A stretch of DNA of 7,335 nucleotides, taken from positions 1 to 7,335 of the forward strand of contig CAYMUW010000076.1 in the NCBI GenBank assembly GCA_964393865.1, written 5' to 3'. Positions 1 to 5,340 of the stretch are shown here, one piece after another. This DNA is from Suilimivivens sp964393865 (lineage in GTDB: Bacteria; Bacillota; Clostridia; Lachnospirales; Lachnospiraceae). A program made the translations under genes and the position numbers. Numbering within the stretch: position 1 is the stretch's first letter; every line of letters starts with the position of its first letter. A model generated the notes under the pieces. The model made no database searches. It was not told the DNA's origin and saw nothing but the letters and a program-made list of their open reading frames with translations.

Positions 1-258
1 CTAAATACAATCTATAAAATCTTTCAATCCAATTATATTCTCTTCGTTGACAATCATATTATTCTCAAAACAATCATGTAAAATATGCTCAATGTTCTTT
101 TCTGCTTTATCTATTGCACCCTCTGTAATTTCACCACCATGGAAATGTACAATTGGAATTCCCTGCATAAATGCAGCAATACATACCGCAAACATTTCAT
201 AATAATTAAAAAATACTTTTGGTCTATACTTTGGAGTAAATGAAAGCTTTCTTCGTTT
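1..258 (-). pseudogene. NeuC-like UDP-GlcNAc 2-epimerase remnant
   Basis: The minus-strand frame, open from a TGA at 259-261 to a TAG at 1-3, reads RPKVFFNYYEMFAVCIAAF and then IPIVHFHGGEITEGAID. This is the central stretch of NeuC-type hydrolysing UDP-GlcNAc 2-epimerases (sialic and legionaminic acid synthesis), where families usually read GDRxEMxAAAIAA...IPIAHIHGGEITEGAID. The family is about 380 residues; at most 85 codons are open here, or 64 from the ATG at 193-195, which has no convincing ribosome site. The GDR part of the motif has become NYY. After GAID the next 35 residues no longer resemble NeuC as I know it, so an internal deletion or a switch to other sequence is likely. The stretch is much more AT-rich than the genes to the right. 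It begins directly at the hairpin of a leader element, as if a deletion had removed the 5' end of the gene. I call it a decayed gene; a short functional protein seems unlikely. Confidence 0.65.
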
Positions 259-271
259 TCACAAAGACAGC
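246..271 (-). terminator. Hairpin after leader copy A, terminator-like
   Basis: On the minus strand GCTGTCTTTG (262-271) can pair with CGAAGAAAGC (246-255) around a 6-base loop. Nine of ten pairs form, including one T-G wobble; the G-A opposition at the fourth pair is the only mismatch. The following run, TTTCATTT, is a weak T tract. Position, stem length and loop length match the stronger hairpin at 3979-4010, so this looks like a diverged copy that may have lost some terminator strength. Confidence 0.4.
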
Positions 272-370
272 TTTAGATAAGTCCTCTATATTGCCTCCTT
301 GCAGTTTAACGTGAATCCATTCAACTTATATCTATATAGGCTGTTTAAGAGCAAAATATTAAAGCTGAAC
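262..370 (-). promoter_or_regulatory. Leader-like repeat, copy A
   Basis: This segment repeats at 4001-4110. Bases 281-370 align without gaps to 4021-4110, with 79 of 90 identical, and 262-280 align with one extra base in the other copy. Conserved blocks include CTTAAACAGCC, the dyad TGAATCCATTCA (312-323) and, read on the minus strand, a purine-rich AAGGAGGC (293-300) with no ATG, GTG or TTG start at a usable distance. In both copies a hairpin follows on the minus strand just before glycan-gene sequence, so I read it as the 5' leader of a minus-strand transcript. Here the downstream gene is only the NeuC remnant. The family of the element is not one I recognise. Confidence 0.55.
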
Positions 371-401
371 CTGATAAAATGCATACTCCTCTCATTAACC
401 A

Positions 402-656
402 CTATATCATAAACATACGCAGTTCCGCCAGAAATGCTCCAAGTGTTACGACTATCTGTTGAAAATGGGGATACCGGTGGTTAGTACCATCGTGTCCTGT
501 GATGTCCTTTAAGCGATCCATTCCATTGGTCAGCGCCTTGATGATGGTATCATTCTCCGCAATAATGGAATCATATTCTTCTTGTTTTTGTTTTCTTCCA
601 GAGCGGTTTTCAACACCTTGGACAGTTTCTTGTTGCGTTCCTGATAACAAATTCAT
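402..656 (-). pseudogene. Unrecognised small open frame, probably a gene remnant
   Basis: An 84-codon frame runs from ATG at 654-656 to TAG at 402-404. The middle is charged and helix-like (QEEYDSIIAENDTIIKALTN), but I recognise no family. No ribosome binding site precedes the ATG. In a neighbouring minus-strand frame the first third reads more naturally (ERNKKLSKVLKTALEENKNK) and then joins the sense of the main frame, which suggests a frameshifted remnant of a longer gene. The plus-strand frame at 499-768 over the same bases looks like a shadow. Between this frame and the cystatin-like gene (657-769) I see only the left inverted repeat and no promoter I would trust. Confidence 0.25.
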
Positions 657-662
657 TTATCA

Positions 663-690
663 TAAATACACATGCTTAGAAATGCCGAAG
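663..690. repeat. Inverted repeat, left copy (flanks cystatin-like gene)
   Basis: The reverse complement of these 28 bases matches 1093-1120 at 25 of 28 positions (core CTTCGGCATTTC, then AAGCAT and TATTTA). The two copies point toward each other on either side of the cystatin-like gene at 770-1060. Such a match over 28 bases is very unlikely by chance in a window of this size. The left copy also carries a small internal dyad (ATGCTT ... AAGCAT, 672-695). Confidence 0.6.
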
Positions 691-769
691 AAGCATCCTG
701 TTTCCAAGTGTCTTTCCATCATCTATAAAATATCTGACAGAAATATAAACCTTACAATAAATTTATAAA

Positions 770-1060
770 TTACTCTGCAATCAGCTTCGCAACATCAATT
801 TCGTTAAACGACTCAATTTCTACAGTAGGTGCAACACTATGTGCAAACTTGGTGTAAATTTTGACTGCATACAGCTTTGTTTCCGGATGAGCCACAACGG
901 GCGAGCCGCTACACACAAAAATGTAGTTCACACCATTCACGACCTGAGATGCCACGGCAAGCGGCTTTAAATTCATGCCTACCTGATCTTTCATCGCGTA
1001 ATTGAATACTGCCATTTCCTGTTCCCCGATTTCGGGATGTACCTCATATGCTCCTGTCAT
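770..1060 (-). CDS. Small cystatin-like protein (putative cysteine protease inhibitor)
   Basis: This 96-residue protein starts at ATG 1058-1060, with AAGGAG at 1071-1076 ten bases upstream. It shows the layout of a single cystatin domain: a glycine near the N-terminus (Gly3 in MTGAY), a helical stretch (residues 10-27), the QxVxG inhibitory-loop motif as QVVNG at 39-43 inside PLAVASQVVNGVNYIFVC, and later beta-strand-like segments (LYAVKIYTKF, 63-72). The length fits a stefin-like single domain. There is no signal peptide or membrane segment, so it should be cytoplasmic. In known cystatins the N-terminal glycine and the QxVxG loop insert into the active site of papain-type proteases. Similar small proteins occur in gut Firmicutes, but their targets are, as far as I know, not established. 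The second cystatin loop, usually Pro-Trp, is not evident. The fold call is good; real inhibitory activity is unproven. The gene stands apart from the glycan genes and lies between two inverted repeats. Confidence 0.75.
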   Translation of the reverse strand: MTGAYEVHPEIGEQEMAVFNYAMKDQVGMNLKPLAVASQVVNGVNYIFVCSGSPVVAHPETKLYAVKIYTKFAHSVAPTVEIESFNEIDVAKLIAE

Positions 1061-1061
1061 T

Positions 1062-1160
1062 TTACAGCATCTCCTTTCTTATTAACTCTGCTCTTCGGCA
1101 TTTCCAAGCATCTATATTTAAAACAGACTGCAAAATCTGCTCTTTGCTATTAAAATGCAT
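1062..1160 (-). CDS. Possible 32-residue small protein coupled to the cystatin-like gene
   Basis: The frame starts at ATG 1158-1160 (MHFNSKEQILQSVLNIDAW...) and ends with TAA at 1062-1064, one base before the ATG of the cystatin-like gene. That gene's ribosome site lies inside its last codons. The composition is protein-like and the frame stays open a further five codons upstream. GGGAG lies only three bases before the ATG, shorter than ideal. The right inverted-repeat copy overlaps codons 14-23. It may be a translationally coupled leader peptide or the tail of a broken gene. Confidence 0.25.
   Translation of the reverse strand: MHFNSKEQILQSVLNIDAWKCRRAELIRKEML
1093..1120. repeat. Inverted repeat, right copy (flanks cystatin-like gene)
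   Basis: Partner of 663-690 in opposite orientation, 25 of 28 bases identical. It sits upstream of the cystatin-like gene's ribosome site, inside the 32-codon small frame. I see no target-site duplication or transposase that would make it a recognisable insertion sequence end. Confidence 0.6.
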
Positions 1161-1225
1161 TTTCTCCCATTCATGCTGTCATCATGGCACGCAGCCTCAG
1201 TGGGATATTTTATCTGTAAACGCAT
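1118..1225 (-). CDS. Possible 35-residue small open frame behind a hairpin
   Basis: ATG at 1223-1225 (MRLQIKYPTEAACHDD...) has GGAG six bases upstream (1232-1235), which is good spacing. The frame ends with TAA at 1118-1120 and overlaps the other small frame at 1062-1160 in a different phase. I recognise no family. The ribosome site lies in the 3' arm of the hairpin at 1228-1259, so translation could be blocked when the hairpin forms. It may equally be the front end of a frameshifted gene whose rear is the 1062-1160 frame. Confidence 0.2.
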   Translation of the reverse strand: MRLQIKYPTEAACHDDSMNGRKCILIAKSRFCSLF

Positions 1226-1227
1226 AA

Positions 1228-1259
1228 AAGACTCCACCTCCTCACGGATATGAAGTCTT
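1228..1259 (-). terminator. Strong hairpin downstream of the LicD fusion gene
   Basis: On the minus strand bases 1246-1259 and 1228-1241 form a 14-pair stem with a GTGA loop. Thirteen pairs hold when G-T wobbles are allowed; on the plus strand three positions fail, so the structure fits a minus-strand RNA. It lies 115 bases past the stop of the LicD fusion and is followed by a short TTTT run, so it could end that transcript. The 3' arm also contains GGAGG and GGAG, so a ribosome-site-masking role is the alternative. Confidence 0.45.
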
Positions 1260-1374
1260 TACTTACCATCATCTATATTTGTGACTCCATTCACATCCAT
1301 ACGCTGCCGTCCCTGCAGCTTTGGTTTATACCTTAATATTATTATCGGAATGATTACGCAGATTCTTAAGACAT

Positions 1375-3921
1375 TCAACGCATTAATAAATAATTTACCA
1401 GCATCTCCAAAGAAAAAGTATCTTTTTCTTCCGACAAAACAGGATGCCGTTCCAGCAGAATACGATTGCGGTACTTTTCCGCACTCCGGCTCAGGACGAA
1501 TGTTTCCTGGTATTCCTTTACGTTGAAGGACTCCAGGTCGATAACCAGCAATTGATTCACAAGATTAGGCATATAGATCAATTTGTTACCCACCTGCTTA
1601 AAATGCGGCCATTTCTCCAGTGTGTAAAACTGCTTTGCAAATTCCAGCGTATCAACACAGCTTACTTCCTGCTTTTCTTCCTCAAATAAATACAGCTTCT
1701 CTCCGCTCCGGGAAACCAGGAACACTTTCCCGCCCGCACAGGAAACTGCCGCGTAATATTCAAATCGGGTTCCTGTAAAGAAAGCCTCCGCAGACAAAGG
1801 AAACCGCCGGACGCTCCCGCTTTCCCTGTTCCAGCGCATCAGATCCGGGCTTTCGGCAGTGAAATACCAGAAATCCTGTCCGTCAAAGGAAATGCCCGAA
1901 ACATGCTCATCCGGCAGGGAAACGCTTTTCACCCTTTTGTCCCGGACATTCGTTATATACAGCCGATCGGCGCCCGCCTGCAAGGTATAAAAGCTCTCTT
2001 CGCTGACAGCTCCGTGTTTCAGCAAAAATTTTATATCCGAGGGGATCTGCCACCATTCCTCACGCTCTATGGTATCCCGCTGTGCATCCCATTTCCACAG
2101 TCCCTGTTCCGCCCTGCAGGGCAGCAAATACACCTGACCGTCGGAAGCATGGGAAACCCAGGAATTCCACGGCATCTGACCGCCCTCGGCAAGCTGATAG
2201 CTTTTCTGTTTACGGCTCGCCGTATCATACACGTGGGCGCAGCCTGTGCCGGCCGGCAGAAAACAGATCTTCCCCCGGCTTTCCACACACTGAAAATGCA
2301 GGCGCATTGCCGTTTCAGCCGCTCCTTCAAAAGGGATCAGCTCCTCAATGACATGCTTGCGGATATCCAGCACGGCAAGTCCATTAAAGCTGTTATTGGA
2401 AAAATATAATTTATCCCCCTGTATTACAAAATCCGTAAAATTAAGAAAGGTTCTTGTTTCAATGATTCTTGCCTCATTGCTGAGTCTGCTGCTTTCTGCA
2501 TCTATTTCTTTAAGCAGAATAGGCTTTTCCGCATTTTGAAAGGGCTGCAATATCGCATTCATATCCCCGTAATAGGCATCGCATTCCTCCACTGCGCGGT
2601 CGATATGATCGGTTTCATCGCAAATTCCCCATCCCGCTTCTTTATAATACTCCAAGATGCGCTTATATCTCTCACCCAATTCCGGATCCGCCTGTTCCAG
2701 CGTTTTTTTCATAACCGGGTGCGGTCTCCACCACAGTGTAATGTTATCCTTTCGCTTTTCAAAATAGCTTAAGGTTTCCTCCAGGCTGTCAAGAGCCTTC
2801 TCTCCCTGCTCCACAAATACGAAAGGATCATTTGCACTCAATACAACTTTCTTACGCGTCCCATCCTCACGTAATAAAAGTGCCTGCCACTCATCCGGCA
2901 GCGCCATCGGATTATTTGCAGCGCTGTCACATGACAAAACCCCGGTTTCCTTCGCTTTTTGCTCCACGTTCCGGACATATTCTCTTAACTCTTGCAATTC
3001 ACTTTTATAATACGGATAATTGTGTTGGCCCGTTTTAGGAGTACACTGCCAATAATCCCCGTATATCGTACGCAGCGCCTGATCATAGCCCGCGGGTATG
3101 GGCAGCATGAAATTCTCAAACTTGGCGCTGTACACCTCTGCAAACCATTCCTTTGGAAATACCTTGTGTTTCCACCTGGCATAATCCAGATACTCCGCCA
3201 GACAGTCGCTCTCCTCCTCACTGTACATCATAGCAAGGACATTTCCCCACTTCCACATTTCAGATGACAGTTCATACCATTTTTCATCCTTGAATAAGCT
3301 GCTGTTGATGGGAAGCTTGTAATCCTTTTTTAAATAAGCAATCCCTTCCGCTATCTCCTCTTTCGTTTCCTGTTCAGCATCCTCATCATATTTCCCTCTG
3401 CTCATTTCCTTCGCCTGCTGCGCGATTCTTCCCACCAGAGCAAGAAGCTTTTCCTGTAATATCCTGTCCTCTTCCTTTCTCGGCAGATAATCCAGCGGAA
3501 AGATATCGATCACCACGCTGAACGGACACCCATGGAACTGCTCCAGCCATTCCGGCGCGATACTGATGCGGTTGCCTGTACACACACAGGAATGGAACTG
3601 ATCATACCCCGCCTCTGTAAGGCAGCTTCTAACAAGAAAGCCTTCCGGCAGTTCCTTGGGCAATACCTTCATGAGTTTGTTATAATCGTTCCTCTTCAGC
3701 CAGATATCCATATCGTCATCCCAGGGGACAAAGCCCTCATGGCGGATGGCTCCAAGGAGCGTGCCATACGCCGCATACCAGGTCAGCCCATACTTATCGC
3801 ATACCTCCGCAATCTTCTGCAGCAGCTCAAGCTCCGCCGCCCACACGGTTTTCATCGTAGTATCCAGATAAAAGCCTTCCCTGACTTCCTGTTCAAAAAA
3901 ACCTTCCTGAAATTCCAGCAT
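1375..3921 (-). CDS. LicD phosphotransferase / GT-B-like / seven-bladed propeller fusion
   Basis: The 848-residue protein starts at ATG 3919-3921, with GAGAGGAG at 3928-3935 six bases upstream. Residues about 25-315 form a LicD domain with the hallmark GTLLGAIRHEGFVPWDDDMDI at 53-73; the acidic DDD and DMD residues are expected to bind metal. LicD-family enzymes, related to fukutin and FKRP, transfer phosphocholine or other phospho-alcohols from CDP donors to glycans. Residues about 355-475 resemble the CDP-glycerol glycerophosphotransferase fold, with WWRPHP at 397-402 and DAYYGD at 448-453. Residues about 498-806 contain seven repeats of the type G-D-K-L-Y-F ... L-x-x-x-D (starting near 501, 549, 594, 650, 680, 730 and 778), which fits a seven-bladed beta-propeller. 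No signal peptide or membrane segment is visible, so it should act in the cytoplasm. The propeller may hold the acceptor or a partner enzyme; that is inference. The gene is preceded by leader copy B and a terminator hairpin, so transcription is probably attenuated. The exact donor (choline, glycerol or ribitol) cannot be read from the sequence. Confidence 0.85.
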   Translation of the reverse strand: MLEFQEGFFEQEVREGFYLDTTMKTVWAAELELLQKIAEVCDKYGLTWYAAYGTLLGAIRHEGFVPWDDDMDIWLKRNDYNKLMKVLPKELPEGFLVRSCLTEAGYDQFHSCVCTGNRISIAPEWLEQFHGCPFSVVIDIFPLDYLPRKEEDRILQEKLLALVGRIAQQAKEMSRGKYDEDAEQETKEEIAEGIAYLKKDYKLPINSSLFKDEKWYELSSEMWKWGNVLAMMYSEEESDCLAEYLDYARWKHKVFPKEWFAEVYSAKFENFMLPIPAGYDQALRTIYGDYWQCTPKTGQHNYPYYKSELQELREYVRNVEQKAKETGVLSCDSAANNPMALPDEWQALLLREDGTRKKVVLSANDPFVFVEQGEKALDSLEETLSYFEKRKDNITLWWRPHPVMKKTLEQADPELGERYKRILEYYKEAGWGICDETDHIDRAVEECDAYYGDMNAILQPFQNAEKPILLKEIDAESSRLSNEARIIETRTFLNFTDFVIQGDKLYFSNNSFNGLAVLDIRKHVIEELIPFEGAAETAMRLHFQCVESRGKICFLPAGTGCAHVYDTASRKQKSYQLAEGGQMPWNSWVSHASDGQVYLLPCRAEQGLWKWDAQRDTIEREEWWQIPSDIKFLLKHGAVSEESFYTLQAGADRLYITNVRDKRVKSVSLPDEHVSGISFDGQDFWYFTAESPDLMRWNRESGSVRRFPLSAEAFFTGTRFEYYAAVSCAGGKVFLVSRSGEKLYLFEEEKQEVSCVDTLEFAKQFYTLEKWPHFKQVGNKLIYMPNLVNQLLVIDLESFNVKEYQETFVLSRSAEKYRNRILLERHPVLSEEKDTFSLEMLVNYLLMR

Positions 3922-3978
3922 ATACCGCTCCTCTCAACAGGCGGCCGGGACTTGTCTTTGCAGGCTTTCCGCTGCCTG

Positions 3979-4010
3979 AAAAAAGCCGCCTTTGTTTTTG
4001 CAAAGACAGC
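3979..4010 (-). terminator. Intrinsic terminator in the LicD-fusion leader (attenuator candidate)
   Basis: On the minus strand GCTGTCTTTG (4001-4010) pairs with CAAAGGCGGC (3985-3994) over ten unbroken pairs, two of them wobbles, with a CAAAAA loop, and is followed directly by six T residues (3979-3984). It stands between leader copy B and the LicD-fusion start, 57 bases before the ATG. No gene upstream on this strand needs ending here, so a conditional terminator for the downstream gene is the natural reading. The conserved upstream ACAGC of the leader (within 4080-4086) could pair with the terminator's GCTGT and so compete with it; this is inference. Confidence 0.65.
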
Positions 4011-4110
4011 TTTCTGATAAGTCCTCTATGTTGCCTCCCTGCAGTTTAACGTGAATCCATTCATGTCATATTTATATCGGCTGTTTAAGAACAAAAGATT
4101 AGAGTTGAAC
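4001..4110 (-). promoter_or_regulatory. Leader-like repeat, copy B, upstream of the LicD fusion
   Basis: Second copy of the element at 262-370 (79 of 90 bases identical for 4021-4110). Conserved parts are CTTAAACAGCC, the dyad TGAATCCATTCA (4052-4063) and a minus-strand GGGAGGC without a start codon. The differences between copies fall mostly on first and second codon positions of the one shared open frame (which ends NGFTLNC), which argues against a coding explanation. The minus-strand promoter is unclear; an AT-rich TATAAT-like box on the minus strand at 4126-4131 is one candidate. It is probably an untranslated leader with an attenuator, but a DNA operator cannot be excluded. Confidence 0.6.
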
Positions 4111-4133
4111 ACCGCCGAAATATATATTATAAT
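4105..4133 (+). promoter_or_regulatory. Sigma-A-type promoter for the 4174 glycosyltransferase
   Basis: TTGAAC at 4105-4110 and a perfect TATAAT at 4128-4133 are 17 bases apart, close to the ideal housekeeping promoter. Transcription would start near 4140, leaving about 34 untranslated bases with GAGGAAGGAG before the GTG start. The -35 box lies at the very edge of leader copy B, so the divergent LicD-fusion and glycosyltransferase genes share a control region. In leader copy A the equivalent box is CTGAAC, with no TATAAT following. Confidence 0.65.
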
Positions 4134-4173
4134 ATCACAATAAAAAATTTTTGAAAAGAGGAAGGAGCTGCCT

Positions 4174-5340
4174 GTGAAAATCTTAATGCTGACATGGAAA
4201 AGTTTTGGGAATGAAGATATCATGGACGCTTTCCGGTGGGCCGGCCATCCTGTCACGGAGCATCCCTTTTCCGACAAAGGGGCGCGTTCTGACGCGGAAA
4301 CAGAGCAGGAATTAACGGAAGCTATCCGCACTTCCGCGCCGGATTTTCTATTCTCCTTCAATTACTTTCCGGCAGCCTCCATAGCCTGTAAAAAAATGGG
4401 GATTCCCTATGTTGCGTGGGTCTACGACAGTCCCTATGTGCGGCTGTACCATTACTCGATCAACTATCCAACCAATTATGTATTTGTTTTTGACAAGGAA
4501 CAATATCTGGAATTTCACCGGGCCGGCATTATGACCGTACATTATCTTCCCATGGCAGCTAACACGGAGCGCTTATGCTCCATGAAGGATTTTGCCTCTT
4601 TCAAAAAGACTCCCTGGTACAACCGGCACGAAGTGGCTTTTGTGGGTTCCTTATACACCGAGAAACATCAGTTCTTTCAGCGCATGGATCAGATATCTTC
4701 CTATACGCGGGGGTATCTGGAAGGGCTCATGGCTGCCCAGAAGCAGGTATACGGCTACAATTTTATCCAGGAGCTGCTTCCTCCTGAAATTATTAAGGAT
4801 ATGCAGAATTCTCTCCCCATGCAGACCAGTCCGGACGGCGTGGAGAGCATCGAATACCTTTTTGCCCAATATGTAATCAACAGACAGATCACAGCCAGTG
4901 AGCGTTTAGAATTGCTTACCGCCATCTCAAAGCGGTATGCTCTTGATCTTTACACGCCAGACCGGTCACTGCAGCTTCCCAATTGTACCAACCACGGTCT
5001 TGTTGATTATTATGACTTTGCCCCATATGTCTTTAAAAGAGCAAAGATAAACTTAAATATCTCCCTGCGCAGTATTTTAAGCGGTATCCCCCTTCGGGCA
5101 TTCGATATTATGGGAGCCGGCGGTTTTCTGCTGACGAATTATCAGGCTGATTTTCTGGATTATTTTATTCCGGATGAAGATTTTGTTTTTTATGACAGCA
5201 AAAAGGATCTTTTGTCAAAGATAGATTATTATTTAAATCATGAAACGGAACGTGCTCAAATTGCCAAAAACGGCCTGCGGAAAATCTCTGCAGATCATAC
5301 CTATGTGCATCGTGTAAATGAGATACTGAGCTATCTGTAA
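4174..5340 (+). CDS. CgeB-type glycosyltransferase (GT-B fold)
   Basis: The 388-residue protein starts at GTG 4174, with AAGGAG at 4162-4167 six bases before it. The N-terminal half (residues 1-130) fits the DUF3880-type domain found next to CgeB-like transferases: MKILMLTWKSF at the start and FLFSFNYFPAASIACKKMGIPYVAWVYDSP across 58-87. The C-terminal half fits the Glyco_trans_1_2 domain, with AKINLNISLRSILSGIPLR at 290-308, AFDIMGAGGFLLTNY at 309-323 and a closing stretch on surveillance of the donor pocket (FVFYDSKKDLLSKIDYYL). The length is normal and no motif is broken. It probably transfers a sugar from a nucleotide donor to a surface glycan, glycolipid or protein such as flagellin; donor and acceptor are unknown. 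There is no signal peptide. It is transcribed from its own promoter, divergently from the LicD fusion, and its 3' end overlaps the convergent radical SAM gene by ten bases. It is a distant relative of the partial transferase at the right end. Confidence 0.85.
   Translation: MKILMLTWKSFGNEDIMDAFRWAGHPVTEHPFSDKGARSDAETEQELTEAIRTSAPDFLFSFNYFPAASIACKKMGIPYVAWVYDSPYVRLYHYSINYPTNYVFVFDKEQYLEFHRAGIMTVHYLPMAANTERLCSMKDFASFKKTPWYNRHEVAFVGSLYTEKHQFFQRMDQISSYTRGYLEGLMAAQKQVYGYNFIQELLPPEIIKDMQNSLPMQTSPDGVESIEYLFAQYVINRQITASERLELLTAISKRYALDLYTPDRSLQLPNCTNHGLVDYYDFAPYVFKRAKINLNISLRSILSGIPLRAFDIMGAGGFLLTNYQADFLDYFIPDEDFVFYDSKKDLLSKIDYYLNHETERAQIAKNGLRKISADHTYVHRVNEILSYL

Larger units (their letters stand above)
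1061..1374. other. Intergenic islet with gene remnants
   Basis: No convincing full gene lies here. The minus strand holds, in order of transcription: a short open tail that ends KPKLQGRQRMDVNGVTNIDDGK and stops at 1259-1261, a hairpin at 1228-1259, two overlapping small frames (1118-1225 and 1062-1160) and the ribosome site of the cystatin-like gene. The DVNG...NIDD residues recall a calcium-binding dockerin repeat, but the copy is too short and altered to assign. The plus-strand frame 1281-1526 runs against the LicD fusion and is not supported. Confidence 0.4.

Noticed and set aside
712..1277. A direct repeat CTTxCCATCATCTATA at 712-727 and 1262-1277 as possible target-site duplication.
   Set aside because: Fifteen of sixteen matching bases can occur by chance in a window this long, and the two copies are not arranged outside the inverted repeats as a mobile element would require.
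1259..1340. A dockerin module suggested by MDVNGVTNIDD.
   Set aside because: Only about a dozen residues fit, the frame has no start and no second repeat, so it is at most a remnant.
1903..2409. A 168-codon plus-strand frame opposite the LicD fusion.
   Set aside because: It lies entirely within the propeller-coding part of the fusion, has no ribosome site and shows no family features; the minus-strand protein explains these bases.
3532..4017. A 161-codon plus-strand frame across the LicD domain and its leader.
   Set aside because: It runs antisense to the conserved GTLLG...DDD motif region and has no recognisable domain or start signal.
4026..4361. A 111-codon minus-strand frame ending in MNGFTLNCREAT, with a similar ending in leader copy A (a 32-codon frame at 286-384).
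   Set aside because: It overlaps the start of the glycosyltransferase in reverse, and differences between the two leader copies change amino acids at nearly every variable codon with no excess of silent changes. The shared peptide follows from the conserved DNA or RNA element.
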